The notes beneath the pieces were generated by a model. It did not search any database. It saw only the letters and a list, made by a program, of their open reading frames with translations, and was not told the origin of the DNA. A DNA stretch of 64,000 nt from Veillonella tobetsuensis (GTDB taxonomy: Bacteria; Bacillota; Negativicutes; Veillonellales; Veillonellaceae). Both the position numbers and the translations under genes were made by a program. The DNA is taken from assembly GCF_001078375.1 (NCBI RefSeq), contig NZ_BBXI01000002.1:124001-188000 (forward strand), in the 5' to 3' direction. Numbering within the stretch: position 1 is the first letter of the stretch; every line of letters begins with the position of its first letter. Below, piece by piece: positions 17,585 to 28,969 of this stretch.

Positions 17585-18370
17585 TCAAACTTGATTATGA
17601 TTAATTTGAGTTTTGATGGGACTCCACCAATGGCGTCTATAGGCCTTGATGCCTTCCACAACAGTTCTAGTTGCTTGTGCTGCTACAGCTTTTGTGGCAG
17701 CTGGTATACCCTCTAGGCGATAGGTAATTCCTAACTCCTTATATTTAGCAGTACCCATAACGTGATATGGTAAGCAATCAACGGCTTGTAAGTTTTTCAG
17801 TGATCCTAGGAAAAAGCCTAGACGATAGTGATGATCTGTATTATCTGTAATCGTTGGGACTACTACGTGACGAACCCAAATCGGAACTTCCACGTCTGCC
17901 GTTAATCGAGCAAACCCGAGAATGGGCTCTAACGGTTTGCCTGTTAGCCACAGATGTTTGGCAGGATCGATTTCTTTAATGTCTAGGATGACGAGACTAG
18001 TAACGCTCAGTAACTTACGGTATGCCACCTCTTGGTGGGGATCAAAACAAATTCCACTTGTATCTAAACAGGTATGGACGTTTCTTTCACGGAAATATGT
18101 GAAAAGCTCAGTTACAAAATCGATTTGCATCAGAGCTTCCCCACCTGTGACGGTGATACCACCATTAGTATAAAATTGGCGGTTACGTTCGTACTGGTCC
18201 CACAATTCTTCAACAGTCATGAGCTTAGCTTCGACGCTAGTTTCATTCCACGTATCAGGATTGTGGCAATAAGCACAACGCATGGGGCATCCTTGTAGAA
18301 ATACCACCATGCGCATGCCTGGACCATCAACCGTACCCATCGTTTCAACCGAATGAATACGTCCAGTCAT
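17585..18370 (-). CDS. pflA: Pyruvate formate-lyase activating enzyme (radical SAM)
   Basis: The 261-residue radical-SAM enzyme has the cluster motif CPMRCAYCHNPDTW (CxxxCxxC) near residue 30, plus GGITVTGGEALMQ and a DIKEIDPAKHLWLTG stretch typical of glycyl-radical activases. It uses SAM to place the radical on the glycine of the PFL system. It is the third gene of the minus-strand group pflB core, glycyl-radical subunit, pflA, and starts 12 bases after the preceding stop. Confidence 0.92.
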   Translation of the reverse strand: MTGRIHSVETMGTVDGPGMRMVVFLQGCPMRCAYCHNPDTWNETSVEAKLMTVEELWDQYERNRQFYTNGGITVTGGEALMQIDFVTELFTYFRERNVHTCLDTSGICFDPHQEVAYRKLLSVTSLVILDIKEIDPAKHLWLTGKPLEPILGFARLTADVEVPIWVRHVVVPTITDNTDHHYRLGFFLGSLKNLQAVDCLPYHVMGTAKYKELGITYRLEGIPAATKAVAAQATRTVVEGIKAYRRHWWSPIKTQINHNQV

Positions 18371-18382
18371 AGAAAACCTCGA

Positions 18383-18622
18383 TTAGATTTGTTGATGGAA
18401 TGTACGAGAAATAACTTCGTCCTGTTGTTGTTTTGTCAATTTGCTGAAATGTACTGCATAACCAGATACACGAACAGTCAATTGAGGGTACAATTCAGGA
18501 TGTTTTTGAGCGTCTAACAATGTTTCGCGAGTGAACACGTTAACGTTCAAATGGTGACCACCTTTTTGGGAGTAGCCATCCAATAATTCTACCAAGTTAT
18601 CAACTTGTTGTTGGTTGCTCAT
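18383..18622 (-). CDS. Stand-alone glycyl-radical domain of pyruvate formate-lyase (GrcA/YfiD-like)
   Basis: This is a 79-residue protein starting at 18622 after a strong AAAGGAGG site. It matches the C-terminal end of [23 protein letters not shown], then [20 protein letters not shown] with the radical glycine in RVSGYAVHF, ending ISRTFHQQI. In E. coli this segment is the end of PflB, and GrcA/YfiD is a spare copy. Here the neighbouring pflB lacks the segment, so this small protein should supply the essential radical glycine in trans. It lies between the core gene and the activase. Confidence 0.88.
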   Translation of the reverse strand: MSNQQQVDNLVELLDGYSQKGGHHLNVNVFTRETLLDAQKHPELYPQLTVRVSGYAVHFSKLTKQQQDEVISRTFHQQI

Positions 18623-18689
18623 GGGTATTCCTCCTTTCAACCAAAATACGAGTATTGATGCCGGTGAAAGCATACAATACGATGGAAGA

Positions 18690-20807
18690 TTATTTTTCTT
18701 CCTCTATAGTAACATTTGGTTCGCTGCATGCGAAGTTTGTATTGCAGTTAGGCAATTGAGAAGGGTCTAACTCAATATCAAAATCGCCTACGGCTACAAA
18801 TGTTTCACCAGATTTACCTAATGCGTCTGGAACGATGGAGAAGGTATTGGAAATACCGTCAGAGCAATCGCGCCATGGCATTTTTGCAACGGAAGACAAC
18901 GAAGCTACAGCACCGTGAGAATCACGACCATGCATAGGGTTTGCGCCAGGAGCGAAAGCTTCACCAGCTTTACGGCCATCTGGAGTAGAACCTGTTGCAG
19001 TACCGTATACTACGTTAGAAGTAATTGTTAACAAGCTCATAGTAGGAACGGATTGACGGTATGTAGGATGTTTACGCACTTTGTTCATGAATGTGGAAAC
19101 AACCATAGAAGCCAAGCTATCTACACGATCGTCATCGTTACCATATTTAGGGAATTCACCTTCGATTTCGAAATCAACAGCGATGCCGTTTTCGTCGCGA
19201 ATAGGTTTTACCTTAGCGTATTTAATGGCAGACAAGGAGTCAGCTACTACGGATAAACCAGCGATACCAGTTGCAAACCAACGAGTTACCTTGCGGTCAT
19301 GTAATGCCATTTCTAATTTTTCATACGCGTATTTGTCGTGCATGTAGTGAATGATGTTCAATGCGTTTACATATACGCCAGCCAACCATTCCATCATGTC
19401 GTCAAATCGTTCCCATACTTCGTCGAATTCTAAGTACTCAGACGTGATAGGGCGGTATTTAGGACCAATTTGTTTCTTAAGTTTTTCGTCAACGCCGCCA
19501 TTGATTGCGTAAAGCAAGCATTTGGCTAGGTTAGAACGAGCGCCGAAGAATTGCATTTCCTTACCAATACGCATTGGGGATACGCAACATGCGATAGCAT
19601 AGTCATCGCCAGAGTTAGGACGCATCAATTCGTCATTTTCGTATTGGATGGAAGATGTTTCGATGGATAATTTCGCACAGAAACGACGGAAGCCGATAGG
19701 CATGCGAGGAGACCACAATACAGTGAGGTTTGGTTCTGGAGCAGGACCAAGGTTAGTCAATGTATGTAAGTAACGGAAGGACATTTTGGAAACCAATGTA
19801 CGACCGTCAGTACCCATACCACCGATAGATTCAGTAGTCCATACAGGATCGCCTGTGAACAAGTTGTTGTATTCGTGGATACGTGCGAAGCGAACCATGC
19901 GCAATTTCATGATGAAATGATCTACGAACTCTTGGATTTGTTCCTCTGTGTATGTACCGTTGCGAAGGTCACGTTCAGCATAGATGTCTAGGAATGTAGA
20001 GTTACGGCCGATGGACATAGCAGCACCGTTTTGCTCTTTAATAGCGCCAAGGTAGCCGAAGTAAATCCATTGCATAGCTTCGCGAACGTCTTTTGCTGGC
20101 TCGGAGATATCGTAACCATAGGACGCAGCCATTTCTTTTAATTCCTTCAAGGAACGGATTTGATCTTTAATTTCTTCGCGGTCGCGGATTACGTCTTCAA
20201 GCATATCACCCATAGTGATGTTGAATTCTTGGTTTTTCTCTTCGATTAGATAGTCGATACCATATAATGCGATACGACGGTAGTCACCGATGATACGACC
20301 ACGGCTATACGCATCTGGCAAACCAGTTACGATATGTGCGGTACGAGCGGCACGCATTTCTGGTGTATATACATCGAATACGCCATCGTTGTGAGTTTTA
20401 CGATGCTTTTTGAAGAAGTCCTCTGTTTGAGGGTCCATTTTAAAGCCATATTCTTCGATAGCGGATTTTGCTGTACGAAGGCCGCCATAAGGGAACATAG
20501 CGCGTTTGAGTGGTTTATCAGTTTGTAAACCAACGATTGTTTCAAGGTCTTTGTCGATATATCCTGGCGCATGCGCAGTGATGTGTGTAGCCACGGAAGT
20601 ATCGGCATCAAGCATGCCACCTTTTTCGCGTTCTTCTTCGTATAGTTTCATTACCTTGTCCCACAATTTTGTAGTACGTTCTGTAGGACCAACTAGGAAG
20701 GAGTCGTCCCCTTCATAGGGAACATAGTTTCTTTGGATAAAGTCGCGTACGTCAATCGCTTTATCCCACACACCTGTGTTAAAATCTTTCCATGCAGTAT
20801 GTTGCAT
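18690..20807 (-). CDS. pflB: Pyruvate formate-lyase core, lacking the glycyl-radical domain
   Basis: From the ATG at 20807 (site GGAGGTG) the protein has 705 residues; single-chain PFLs are about 750-760. It carries the catalytic double cysteine in [20 protein letters not shown] and the family motifs [36 protein letters not shown] and [10 protein letters not shown]. After GK, where other PFLs continue into the glycyl-radical domain, this one ends with an unrelated tail of about 40 residues containing two cysteines ([12 protein letters not shown]). The RVSGY motif is absent and is encoded by the next gene. The enzyme converts pyruvate and CoA to acetyl-CoA and formate. Confidence 0.93.
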   Translation of the reverse strand: MQHTAWKDFNTGVWDKAIDVRDFIQRNYVPYEGDDSFLVGPTERTTKLWDKVMKLYEEEREKGGMLDADTSVATHITAHAPGYIDKDLETIVGLQTDKPLKRAMFPYGGLRTAKSAIEEYGFKMDPQTEDFFKKHRKTHNDGVFDVYTPEMRAARTAHIVTGLPDAYSRGRIIGDYRRIALYGIDYLIEEKNQEFNITMGDMLEDVIRDREEIKDQIRSLKELKEMAASYGYDISEPAKDVREAMQWIYFGYLGAIKEQNGAAMSIGRNSTFLDIYAERDLRNGTYTEEQIQEFVDHFIMKLRMVRFARIHEYNNLFTGDPVWTTESIGGMGTDGRTLVSKMSFRYLHTLTNLGPAPEPNLTVLWSPRMPIGFRRFCAKLSIETSSIQYENDELMRPNSGDDYAIACCVSPMRIGKEMQFFGARSNLAKCLLYAINGGVDEKLKKQIGPKYRPITSEYLEFDEVWERFDDMMEWLAGVYVNALNIIHYMHDKYAYEKLEMALHDRKVTRWFATGIAGLSVVADSLSAIKYAKVKPIRDENGIAVDFEIEGEFPKYGNDDDRVDSLASMVVSTFMNKVRKHPTYRQSVPTMSLLTITSNVVYGTATGSTPDGRKAGEAFAPGANPMHGRDSHGAVASLSSVAKMPWRDCSDGISNTFSIVPDALGKSGETFVAVGDFDIELDPSQLPNCNTNFACSEPNVTIEEEK

Positions 20808-21176
20808 TTTGCACCTCCATAAATGGATATAACTATAGATTTTGATACATCTAGTGTACAATGTTTATCTAAAACTCACAATATATAAATGATATGAATT
20901 TTCAATACATACTATGCAAATTTCGTAACTATAGATGTTATTTATATTGAGGGGTATATAAAATAGATGTGGAAAAACCAGTATCTATAGTGATAGATAT
21001 GTAATTGTTAACCCTGTATAATAAAGTGTTGTGCTCGCTGATATTATTTTGAAATAATGAAAATATATTTCAGTAATATTGGGTTCGTCGATAAGATGAT
21101 TTCAGGGGTGTAACATTTTATTCTCTAAGAGGGTATAATTGAACTATATTGAATGATAAAAAGGGGGCATAGTGTT
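20808..21176. other. Intergenic region between divergent pflB and the EamA permease
   Basis: These 369 bases are AT-rich and without a credible gene. Promoters for both directions must lie here. A weak dyad of alternating GAAATAATGAAAATATATTTC type is near 21050-21073. Nothing else is recognised. Confidence 0.5.
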
Positions 21177-22043
21177 ATGTCGAATCAGGTGAAAGCCGTC
21201 TTAGGGGCGTTAGCGACCATAGCTGTTTGGGCAACCGCATTTCCATGTAGCAAAATAGCATTGCAACACGTGGATTCTTTAACTCTCTCTGTGGCTCGTG
21301 TTGTAGGTGGAGCTATGTTGATGCTTATAATCGGCGTTGCTAGAGGATTACATATTCCTACGAGCTGGCGCGAGTGGGGCTTATATATAGTACTTGGCAT
21401 GACAGGGAATTTTGTATATCAAGTCGTATTTAATCAAGGGCTTATGACCATTCCTGCAGCTACATCGAGCATTATCATGGCACTAACGCCTATGACAACG
21501 GCACTGATGGCTTTGGTAGTATATAAAGATTATATGAGACCCATTGGATGGGTGTTTACGATTACCGCATTTCTAGGAGTGGCCATCATTATTCTTTGGA
21601 ATGGATCTATTAATATACCAGTCGGGGCATTTTGGACCTTGCTGGGTATGGTGCTTTTTGCGATATATAACATCGTCAATCGCGGATTGAGTTTAAAAGG
21701 ACATGATCCAATTACCGTAGCGACTTGGTCTATGTTTACCGGCGCTATTATGTCCCTGCCCTTTGTATCGCAATCCGTTGCCAATATTGCTGCTGCACCT
21801 GCAAGTACATGGGCAGCTATTATGTATTTGGCCTTCTTCTCCAGCGCATTGGGCTTTGTATTCTGGAGCTATGCATTAGAACATGCGGAACGTGTATCTG
21901 ATGTGACGAATTTTATGTATCTCTCCCCAGTAGTAGCAGCCATAGGTGCTGCGATACTCGTAGGAGAAATACCAGATATGGGACTATATATTGGGGCGCC
22001 TATTATATTAGGTTCCTTGTATATGTTTAATAAATGTCGATAA
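21177..22043 (+). CDS. EamA/DMT-family transporter
   Basis: The 288-residue protein has ten predicted membrane helices in two EamA repeats. The first begins VLGALATIAVWATAFPCSKI and has the typical end of helix pairs (PAATSSIIMALTPMTTALMA); the second starts PVGAFWTLLGMVLFAIYNIV and ends ALEHAERVSDVTNFMYLSPV. The family exports amino acids and other metabolites from the cytoplasm. The substrate is unknown. I start at ATG 21177; another ATG eight codons up lacks a ribosome site. Confidence 0.82.
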   Translation: MSNQVKAVLGALATIAVWATAFPCSKIALQHVDSLTLSVARVVGGAMLMLIIGVARGLHIPTSWREWGLYIVLGMTGNFVYQVVFNQGLMTIPAATSSIIMALTPMTTALMALVVYKDYMRPIGWVFTITAFLGVAIIILWNGSINIPVGAFWTLLGMVLFAIYNIVNRGLSLKGHDPITVATWSMFTGAIMSLPFVSQSVANIAAAPASTWAAIMYLAFFSSALGFVFWSYALEHAERVSDVTNFMYLSPVVAAIGAAILVGEIPDMGLYIGAPIILGSLYMFNKCR

Positions 22044-22086
22044 CAATTAAATATATAATCTCGGATATAGCGCGTTGCTAGAATTT

Positions 22087-22126
22087 AAATCCCCTGATAA
22101 GTGGAAAACTTATTAGGGGATTTTCT
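22087..22126 (+). terminator. Terminator after the EamA gene
   Basis: AATCCCCTGATAAG pairs with CTTATTAGGGGATT, followed by TTCTTATT. Confidence 0.8.
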
Positions 22127-22128
22127 TA

Positions 22129-22157
22129 TTGACAGTTTTTTTTAAGTGTAGTATTCT
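22129..22157 (+). promoter_or_regulatory. Sigma-70 type promoter of metNIQ
   Basis: TTGACA (22129-22134), a 17-base spacer, then TATTCT (22152-22157), about 90 bases before metN. No SAM riboswitch or T-box is seen in the leader. Confidence 0.65.
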
Positions 22158-22246
22158 TAACCTACAGTTAAAACATACTTTCAAGATATGATTTAAAATA
22201 AAGTTAATTCCCTTGCATTTAATGGGAATAAATAAGGGGTGATAGT

Positions 22247-23269
22247 GTGATCTCTATACATAATTTAACCAAAGAGTTTAATTATAATAAGCAAAAGGTT
22301 ACAGCTTTAGAGAATGTAACTTTCACAATTGAAAAAGGAGATATCTTTGGCATTATTGGTTTTAGTGGTGCTGGAAAATCAACATTATTACGGATGATTA
22401 ATGCTCTTGAAATGCCTACAACAGGTTATGTCGAAATTGATGGCGTTAATATTAATAGCCTCAGCTTTAATGAGCTAAGAAAAATCCGTAAACGTATTGG
22501 CATGGTTTTTCAGCAGTTTAACCTGCTGAATGCTAAATCTGTATATGATAATGTAGCAATTCCTCTTGTTTTAAATGGTGTTCCCAAGAAAACGATAGAT
22601 AAGAAGGTTAAGTCCCTCTTAGCGTTTGTTGACTTATCGGATAAGGCTAATGCCTACCCAGATGAGTTATCTGGTGGACAGAAACAGCGCGTCGGTATTG
22701 CTCGTGCACTTGCAACAGATCCATCTATTCTATTATGTGATGAAGCGACAAGTGCACTTGATCCAGATACAACTGAATCTATACTTCAGCTCTTAGAACG
22801 GGTGAATCGCGAATTAGGTATAACGATTGTCATCGTTACACATGAAATCGATGTAATTCAAAAAATCTGTAACCGTGTAGCCGTTATGGAAAAAGGTCAT
22901 CTTATAGAAGAAGGCTCTGTATTGCAAGTGTTTAGCAAACCTAAGCATAATACAACAAAACGATTTGTAAGAACCGTGATTCCAGATGAAATTCCTACAA
23001 CAGTAAAACATACATTGGCTTGTGAAAAGCGAGAGTATACGATTTTGAAGATGCATTTTCTCGGTAGTAATACAACGGATAATGTGCTTCATCATATTAA
23101 TAAGACCTATGATCTAGAGACTAGTGTGCTATTTGCTACCGTAACTGAGTTAGAACATACGGTATTGGGCGTGTTCATAGTTCAATTCATAGGTAATGAC
23201 CTGGAAGTGGGTAAGGTGAAAGAATACCTTTTGTCACAAGCTGTTGATTGGGAGGAGGTAGAAATATAA
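22247..23269 (+). CDS. metN: Methionine ABC transporter ATPase
   Basis: This 340-residue protein starts at GTG (22247) after AAGGGG. It has Walker A GFSGAGKSTLL, signature LSGGQKQRVGIARAL, Walker B ILLCDEATSALDP, and the MetN-specific C-terminal regulatory NIL (ACT-like) domain (about residues 265-340), which in E. coli binds methionine and inhibits transport. It is the first gene of metN-metI-metQ, and its stop overlaps the metI start by one base. Confidence 0.93.
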   Translation: MISIHNLTKEFNYNKQKVTALENVTFTIEKGDIFGIIGFSGAGKSTLLRMINALEMPTTGYVEIDGVNINSLSFNELRKIRKRIGMVFQQFNLLNAKSVYDNVAIPLVLNGVPKKTIDKKVKSLLAFVDLSDKANAYPDELSGGQKQRVGIARALATDPSILLCDEATSALDPDTTESILQLLERVNRELGITIVIVTHEIDVIQKICNRVAVMEKGHLIEEGSVLQVFSKPKHNTTKRFVRTVIPDEIPTTVKHTLACEKREYTILKMHFLGSNTTDNVLHHINKTYDLETSVLFATVTELEHTVLGVFIVQFIGNDLEVGKVKEYLLSQAVDWEEVEI

Positions 23270-23940
23270 TGGACTTCTTTTCACAGGAATTAGGTGTTTC
23301 TGGGGCACAGTTATTGCTATCAGCAGAACAGACCTTGTTTATGGTGTTTGTCTCACTATTTCTCGGCACAATACTGGGCCTCATTATGGCTGTTACATTA
23401 GTCGTAACAAGCCCAAATGGAATTATTAGAAATAATATTATTTACACTATCACAAATACAATTGTTAATACGGTACGGTCAGTACCATTTATTATCTTGA
23501 TGGTATTTATATTGCCCTTAACAAAAATGATTGTCGGTACACGCGTGGGTACTACTGCGGCTATAGTTCCACTAGTTATCTTTATTGCACCATACCTTGC
23601 ACGCCTTTTTGAAAATTCTATTTTAGAGGTTAGTAAAGGCATTATCGAAGCCGCGCAATCAATGGGGGCTTCTCATTTTGAGGTTATTTGGCATTTTATA
23701 TTACCTGAAGCCAAAGGTTCTTTAATTTTGTCTGTTACGACAGGGACTATAGGACTCATCGGTGCTACGGCTATGGCTGGTGCTATTGGTGCAGGTGGTG
23801 TTGGCGATTTGGCACTTACCTATGGGTATGAGCGGTTAAACTTCCCACTTATGCTGTTTACTGTTGTTATTCTTATCGTTTTTGTACAAATTATTCAGAC
23901 CATTGGTAACTATTTTGCGCGACGAGCTCGTCGTTCTTAA
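23269..23940 (+). CDS. metI: Methionine ABC transporter permease
   Basis: The 223-residue inner-membrane permease has five or so helices and the ABC EAA loop (EAAQSMGASHFEVIWHFILPEA) that contacts MetN. It also shows the MetI-typical VNTVRSVPFIILMVFILPLT. The ATG at 23269 overlaps the metN stop (TAATG) and is preceded by GGGAGGAGG. It imports D- and L-methionine with MetN and MetQ. Confidence 0.93.
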   Translation: MDFFSQELGVSGAQLLLSAEQTLFMVFVSLFLGTILGLIMAVTLVVTSPNGIIRNNIIYTITNTIVNTVRSVPFIILMVFILPLTKMIVGTRVGTTAAIVPLVIFIAPYLARLFENSILEVSKGIIEAAQSMGASHFEVIWHFILPEAKGSLILSVTTGTIGLIGATAMAGAIGAGGVGDLALTYGYERLNFPLMLFTVVILIVFVQIIQTIGNYFARRARRS

Positions 23941-23992
23941 TTTGTAAAACAATTTTAAATATATTGATTGTGAAAGTATAGGAGGATATACC

Positions 23993-24817
23993 ATGAAATT
24001 TAAGAAACTTCTTGCCCTTGGTGCGGCATTAGTATTTAGCGTAGCTTTCATCGCAGGCTGTGGTTCCAATAACAGTGATAATGGAGCAAAGAAAGAATTA
24101 ACCTATAGTAAGTCGCAAGGACCTTACTCTGAATTATTCGAAAAAGGTGTTAAACCAATTTTGGAGAAACAAGGCTATACCTTCAAAGGTGTAGATATGT
24201 CTGACTTGGTACAAGCAGACCAAGTGTTGAGTGATGGTGAAGTAGATTTCAATGTTGAACAACATACAGCATATATGAAAAACTTCAACGAAAAACAAAA
24301 TGGCCATCTTGTAGCCTTAACTCCAATTCCAACAGTGCCAGCAGGAATTTTTAGCGGTTCTAAAACATCTTTAGATCAAGTGGCAGATGGGGACACAATT
24401 GCAGTACCTAATGATGCATCCAACATGGCTCGTGCTTATGCGTTATTGCAAAAAATCGGTTGGATTAAACTTGATCCAAATAAAGATTTAGCGACAGTAA
24501 CACAAGCAGATATTATTGAAAATCCTAAACATCTTAAATTTACAGAAATGAAATCCCTTACAATTCCTTCTGTGCGTACTGATTTCGATTATATTGTTAT
24601 TACTGGTGCTATCATTTATAATGCAAAAATTAATCCTAAAACGGCTCTTGCAAACGAAGATGTATTGCCACAATGGTTATTGCAAGTTGTAGTTAATGAA
24701 AAAAATAAAGATGCACAATGGGCGAAAGACCTTGTGGCAGCATACCACTCTCAAGAATTCAAAGACTATATGGAAAAAAATAATAACGGCCTATGGTTCG
24801 TACCAAAAGGTGAATAA
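23993..24817 (+). CDS. metQ: Methionine-binding lipoprotein
   Basis: The 274-residue NlpA/MetQ-family lipoprotein has signal and lipobox FIAGCGSN (Cys near 23). The mature part has the MetQ motifs: QADQVLSDGEVDFNVEQHTA, TVPAGIFSGSKTSLDQVADG and a DTIAVPNDASNMARA stretch. It hands methionine to MetNI. A strong AGGAGG site lies before the ATG, and a bidirectional terminator follows. Confidence 0.92.
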   Translation: MKFKKLLALGAALVFSVAFIAGCGSNNSDNGAKKELTYSKSQGPYSELFEKGVKPILEKQGYTFKGVDMSDLVQADQVLSDGEVDFNVEQHTAYMKNFNEKQNGHLVALTPIPTVPAGIFSGSKTSLDQVADGDTIAVPNDASNMARAYALLQKIGWIKLDPNKDLATVTQADIIENPKHLKFTEMKSLTIPSVRTDFDYIVITGAIIYNAKINPKTALANEDVLPQWLLQVVVNEKNKDAQWAKDLVAAYHSQEFKDYMEKNNNGLWFVPKGE

Positions 24818-24854
24818 TCAATAGAGATACATATTAAATATGTGTGTAAATAAT

Positions 24855-24896
24855 AGAACCACTGATAAGTTGTAGCTTATGAGTGGTTCTTTTTTC
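24855..24896. terminator. Bidirectional terminator between metQ and the ABC exporter
   Basis: AGAACCACTGATAAG pairs with CTTATGAGTGGTTCT, followed by TTTTTTCC; the complementary strand also has a T run. Confidence 0.85.
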
Positions 24897-25019
24897 CTAT
24901 AATTCTATTGTATGGTAATACAAAAAATAAACCAACTAACAGTCAATAACGTCCAATCAAGCGGACAAATGAGTGTTAATCAGTTTATGATTAACAATAG
25001 TATACTAAACGAAAAAGAT

Positions 25020-26890
25020 TTAGACAAGCTTCGAAAACAATATAATTATCAGTACTATCAAGCTGCTTGTCATGGCTCGTCTTCCTGCCACATAGTTTTC
25101 GTATAGTTCTTTATAGTGACCACCGCGCTCTATAAGTTCTTGGTGTGTCCCTTGTTCCACAATGGTGCCATTTTCAACTACTAGTAGGAAGTCTGCATTT
25201 TTGATTGTAGACAAGCGATGGGCAATAACGATACTTGTACGTCCTTTGAGGAGTGTGTTCATCGCTTTTTGAACCTCTACTTCGGTACGTGTGTCGACGT
25301 TAGCCGTTGCCTCGTCTAGGATGAGAATACTAGGGTCTGCCAAGAAGGCGCGAGCGATGGTAATCAATTGGCGTTGACCTTGAGATAGGTCATCACCACC
25401 TTGTTTGAGCACTGTATCATAACCATTTGGCAAGGTACGGATAAAGTAATCTGCCATGGCCAGCTTTGCTACATATTCGATTTCCTGACGAGTAGCATTT
25501 GGCTTACCGTAGCCGATGTTATCAGCAATAGTGCCTGTGAAAATCCATGCATCTTGCAATACCATGCCTACCGTATTATGTAAGCTTTCACGAGATACAT
25601 CACGAATGTCGACTCCATCAATGGTGATGCGGCCATTCATAATATCATAGAAGCGCATGATGAGGTTTACCAGTGTGGATTTACCAGCACCTGTAGGGCC
25701 TACGATGGCCACCATGGAACCGCCAGGAATATGGATATTGATATCTTTCATAAACACATTGGACGGCGTATAGCCAAAATCAACATGTTCAAAGTCGATA
25801 GTGCCTGTATGCGTTATAGGATTCGAGGTATTACCCATTATAGAGGAATCAGAGCCAATCGTATCTGTGTTAATAGGGGATTTACTATTAGATAACACAA
25901 GTTTTCCATTATCGATTTCAGATGGTGTATCTATGACCTCATAAATACGGCCTAAAGCGGCGGCAGTTTCTTGAAATTTTGTCATAATGTAGGAACTACG
26001 AGAGAGTGGATCCGATACTTGACCTACATAGAGGAAGAAGGCCTGGATATCACCGATAGAAATAGCACCACGCAACACCATGAGGCCCCCTTGAATAGCG
26101 ACGAGGCAATAGGTGAATTGATTTAGAAATTTAACAAGAGGTTCTACGAGCTGACTGGTAAAAGCAGCGCTTCGCATACTTTTAAATAGATTTTCGTTCA
26201 GCACCTGTACTTGATTCGTTGTAGTATCTTCCAGGCCAAAGGTTTGAATGATTGGCTTTCCTACAACGATTTCTTCAATGCCACTATTGAAAGCGCCTAA
26301 GGCATTCTGATTTCTAAGGTACACGCGGCGCGCTCGTTTAGATAGCCACGTTAAACATACGATGCCGACTAGTATAATACCGATAATGGAGGCCCCTAAT
26401 ATGGGGCTAATCCAAAGCATCATAGCAGTAGCACCAATAATGCCGATAATGGCGGATACGAGGCCTGGTACACCTTCACCGATTGTTTCTGCTACAGCAT
26501 CTAAATCAGACGTAAGGCGGCTTAGTAAATCGCCCCGCTGGTGATCGTGAAAGTACTCGATCGGCAATGAGTATAAATGAGTACTCATGCGTGTACGTAA
26601 AGAGAGTACTGTTTTTGAACCGATAGAAGCCATCATGTATTCCCCAAAGTAGGTGAATAAAGCATGCCCACTATAGATGGCAATGAGCCAGAGGATGATT
26701 GTATCAATAGAGGCAAAGATAGTATTGATATCTTGATTTGTTTGTAATCCACTAACAATAGCATCTACCACTTTACCAAGTAACACTGGAGCGGAGACCT
26801 CAAATATAGCCGCAGTAATAAGTGCTAAGATGAGGAGAGCGAGCCAGCTCCATTGGCTTTTAGATTCGACTAGGAAACGACGTAATGGGC

Positions 26891-26894
<4 letters not shown>
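25020..26894 (-). CDS. ABC exporter subunit (membrane and ATPase domains fused), second of a pair
   Basis: The 624-residue half-transporter has a type I ABC exporter membrane domain (six helices in about residues 1-310) and an ATPase domain with Walker A GPTGAGKSTLVNL, signature LSQGQRQLITIARAF, Walker B ILILDEATANVD and a normal catalytic Glu. It pairs with the upstream gene (ATGA overlap) as a heterodimeric exporter like LmrCD or BmrCD. Possible cargoes are drugs, lipids or peptides. The C-terminal tail after GRRAMTS ends with an extra hydrophobic stretch (LIVLIIILFSKLV), which is unusual and may be a small readthrough extension. Confidence 0.88.
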
Positions 26895-28750
<1,856 letters not shown>

Positions 28751-28969
28751 TTAAATCCTTTCAGTAAAATTAGCTGAATTAACAATTTTAGATATATATT
28801 ATATTGCATAAAATTAAAATTATCTAGTAGGATGAAATTTATTACTAAAAGTTTATTAGCAATTAATAAGTATTATGATTAAGTTTATATCATCTTATTA
28901 AAATTTTTGATATACTAAATAGGCATTTTATTTGCAATTTTTGTTTTGAAGTAGTAAGGAGAGTTTCTA

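Noticed and set aside
22158-22246. Possible SAM riboswitch or T-box before metNIQ
   Set aside because: The leader is about 90 bases, AT-rich, and has neither the kink-turn and stems of SAM riboswitches nor the T-box sequence.
24912-25106. Open frame of 64 codons after metQ
   Set aside because: It begins inside the terminator region, has no ribosome site, and its second half overlaps the end of the minus-strand ABC exporter gene.
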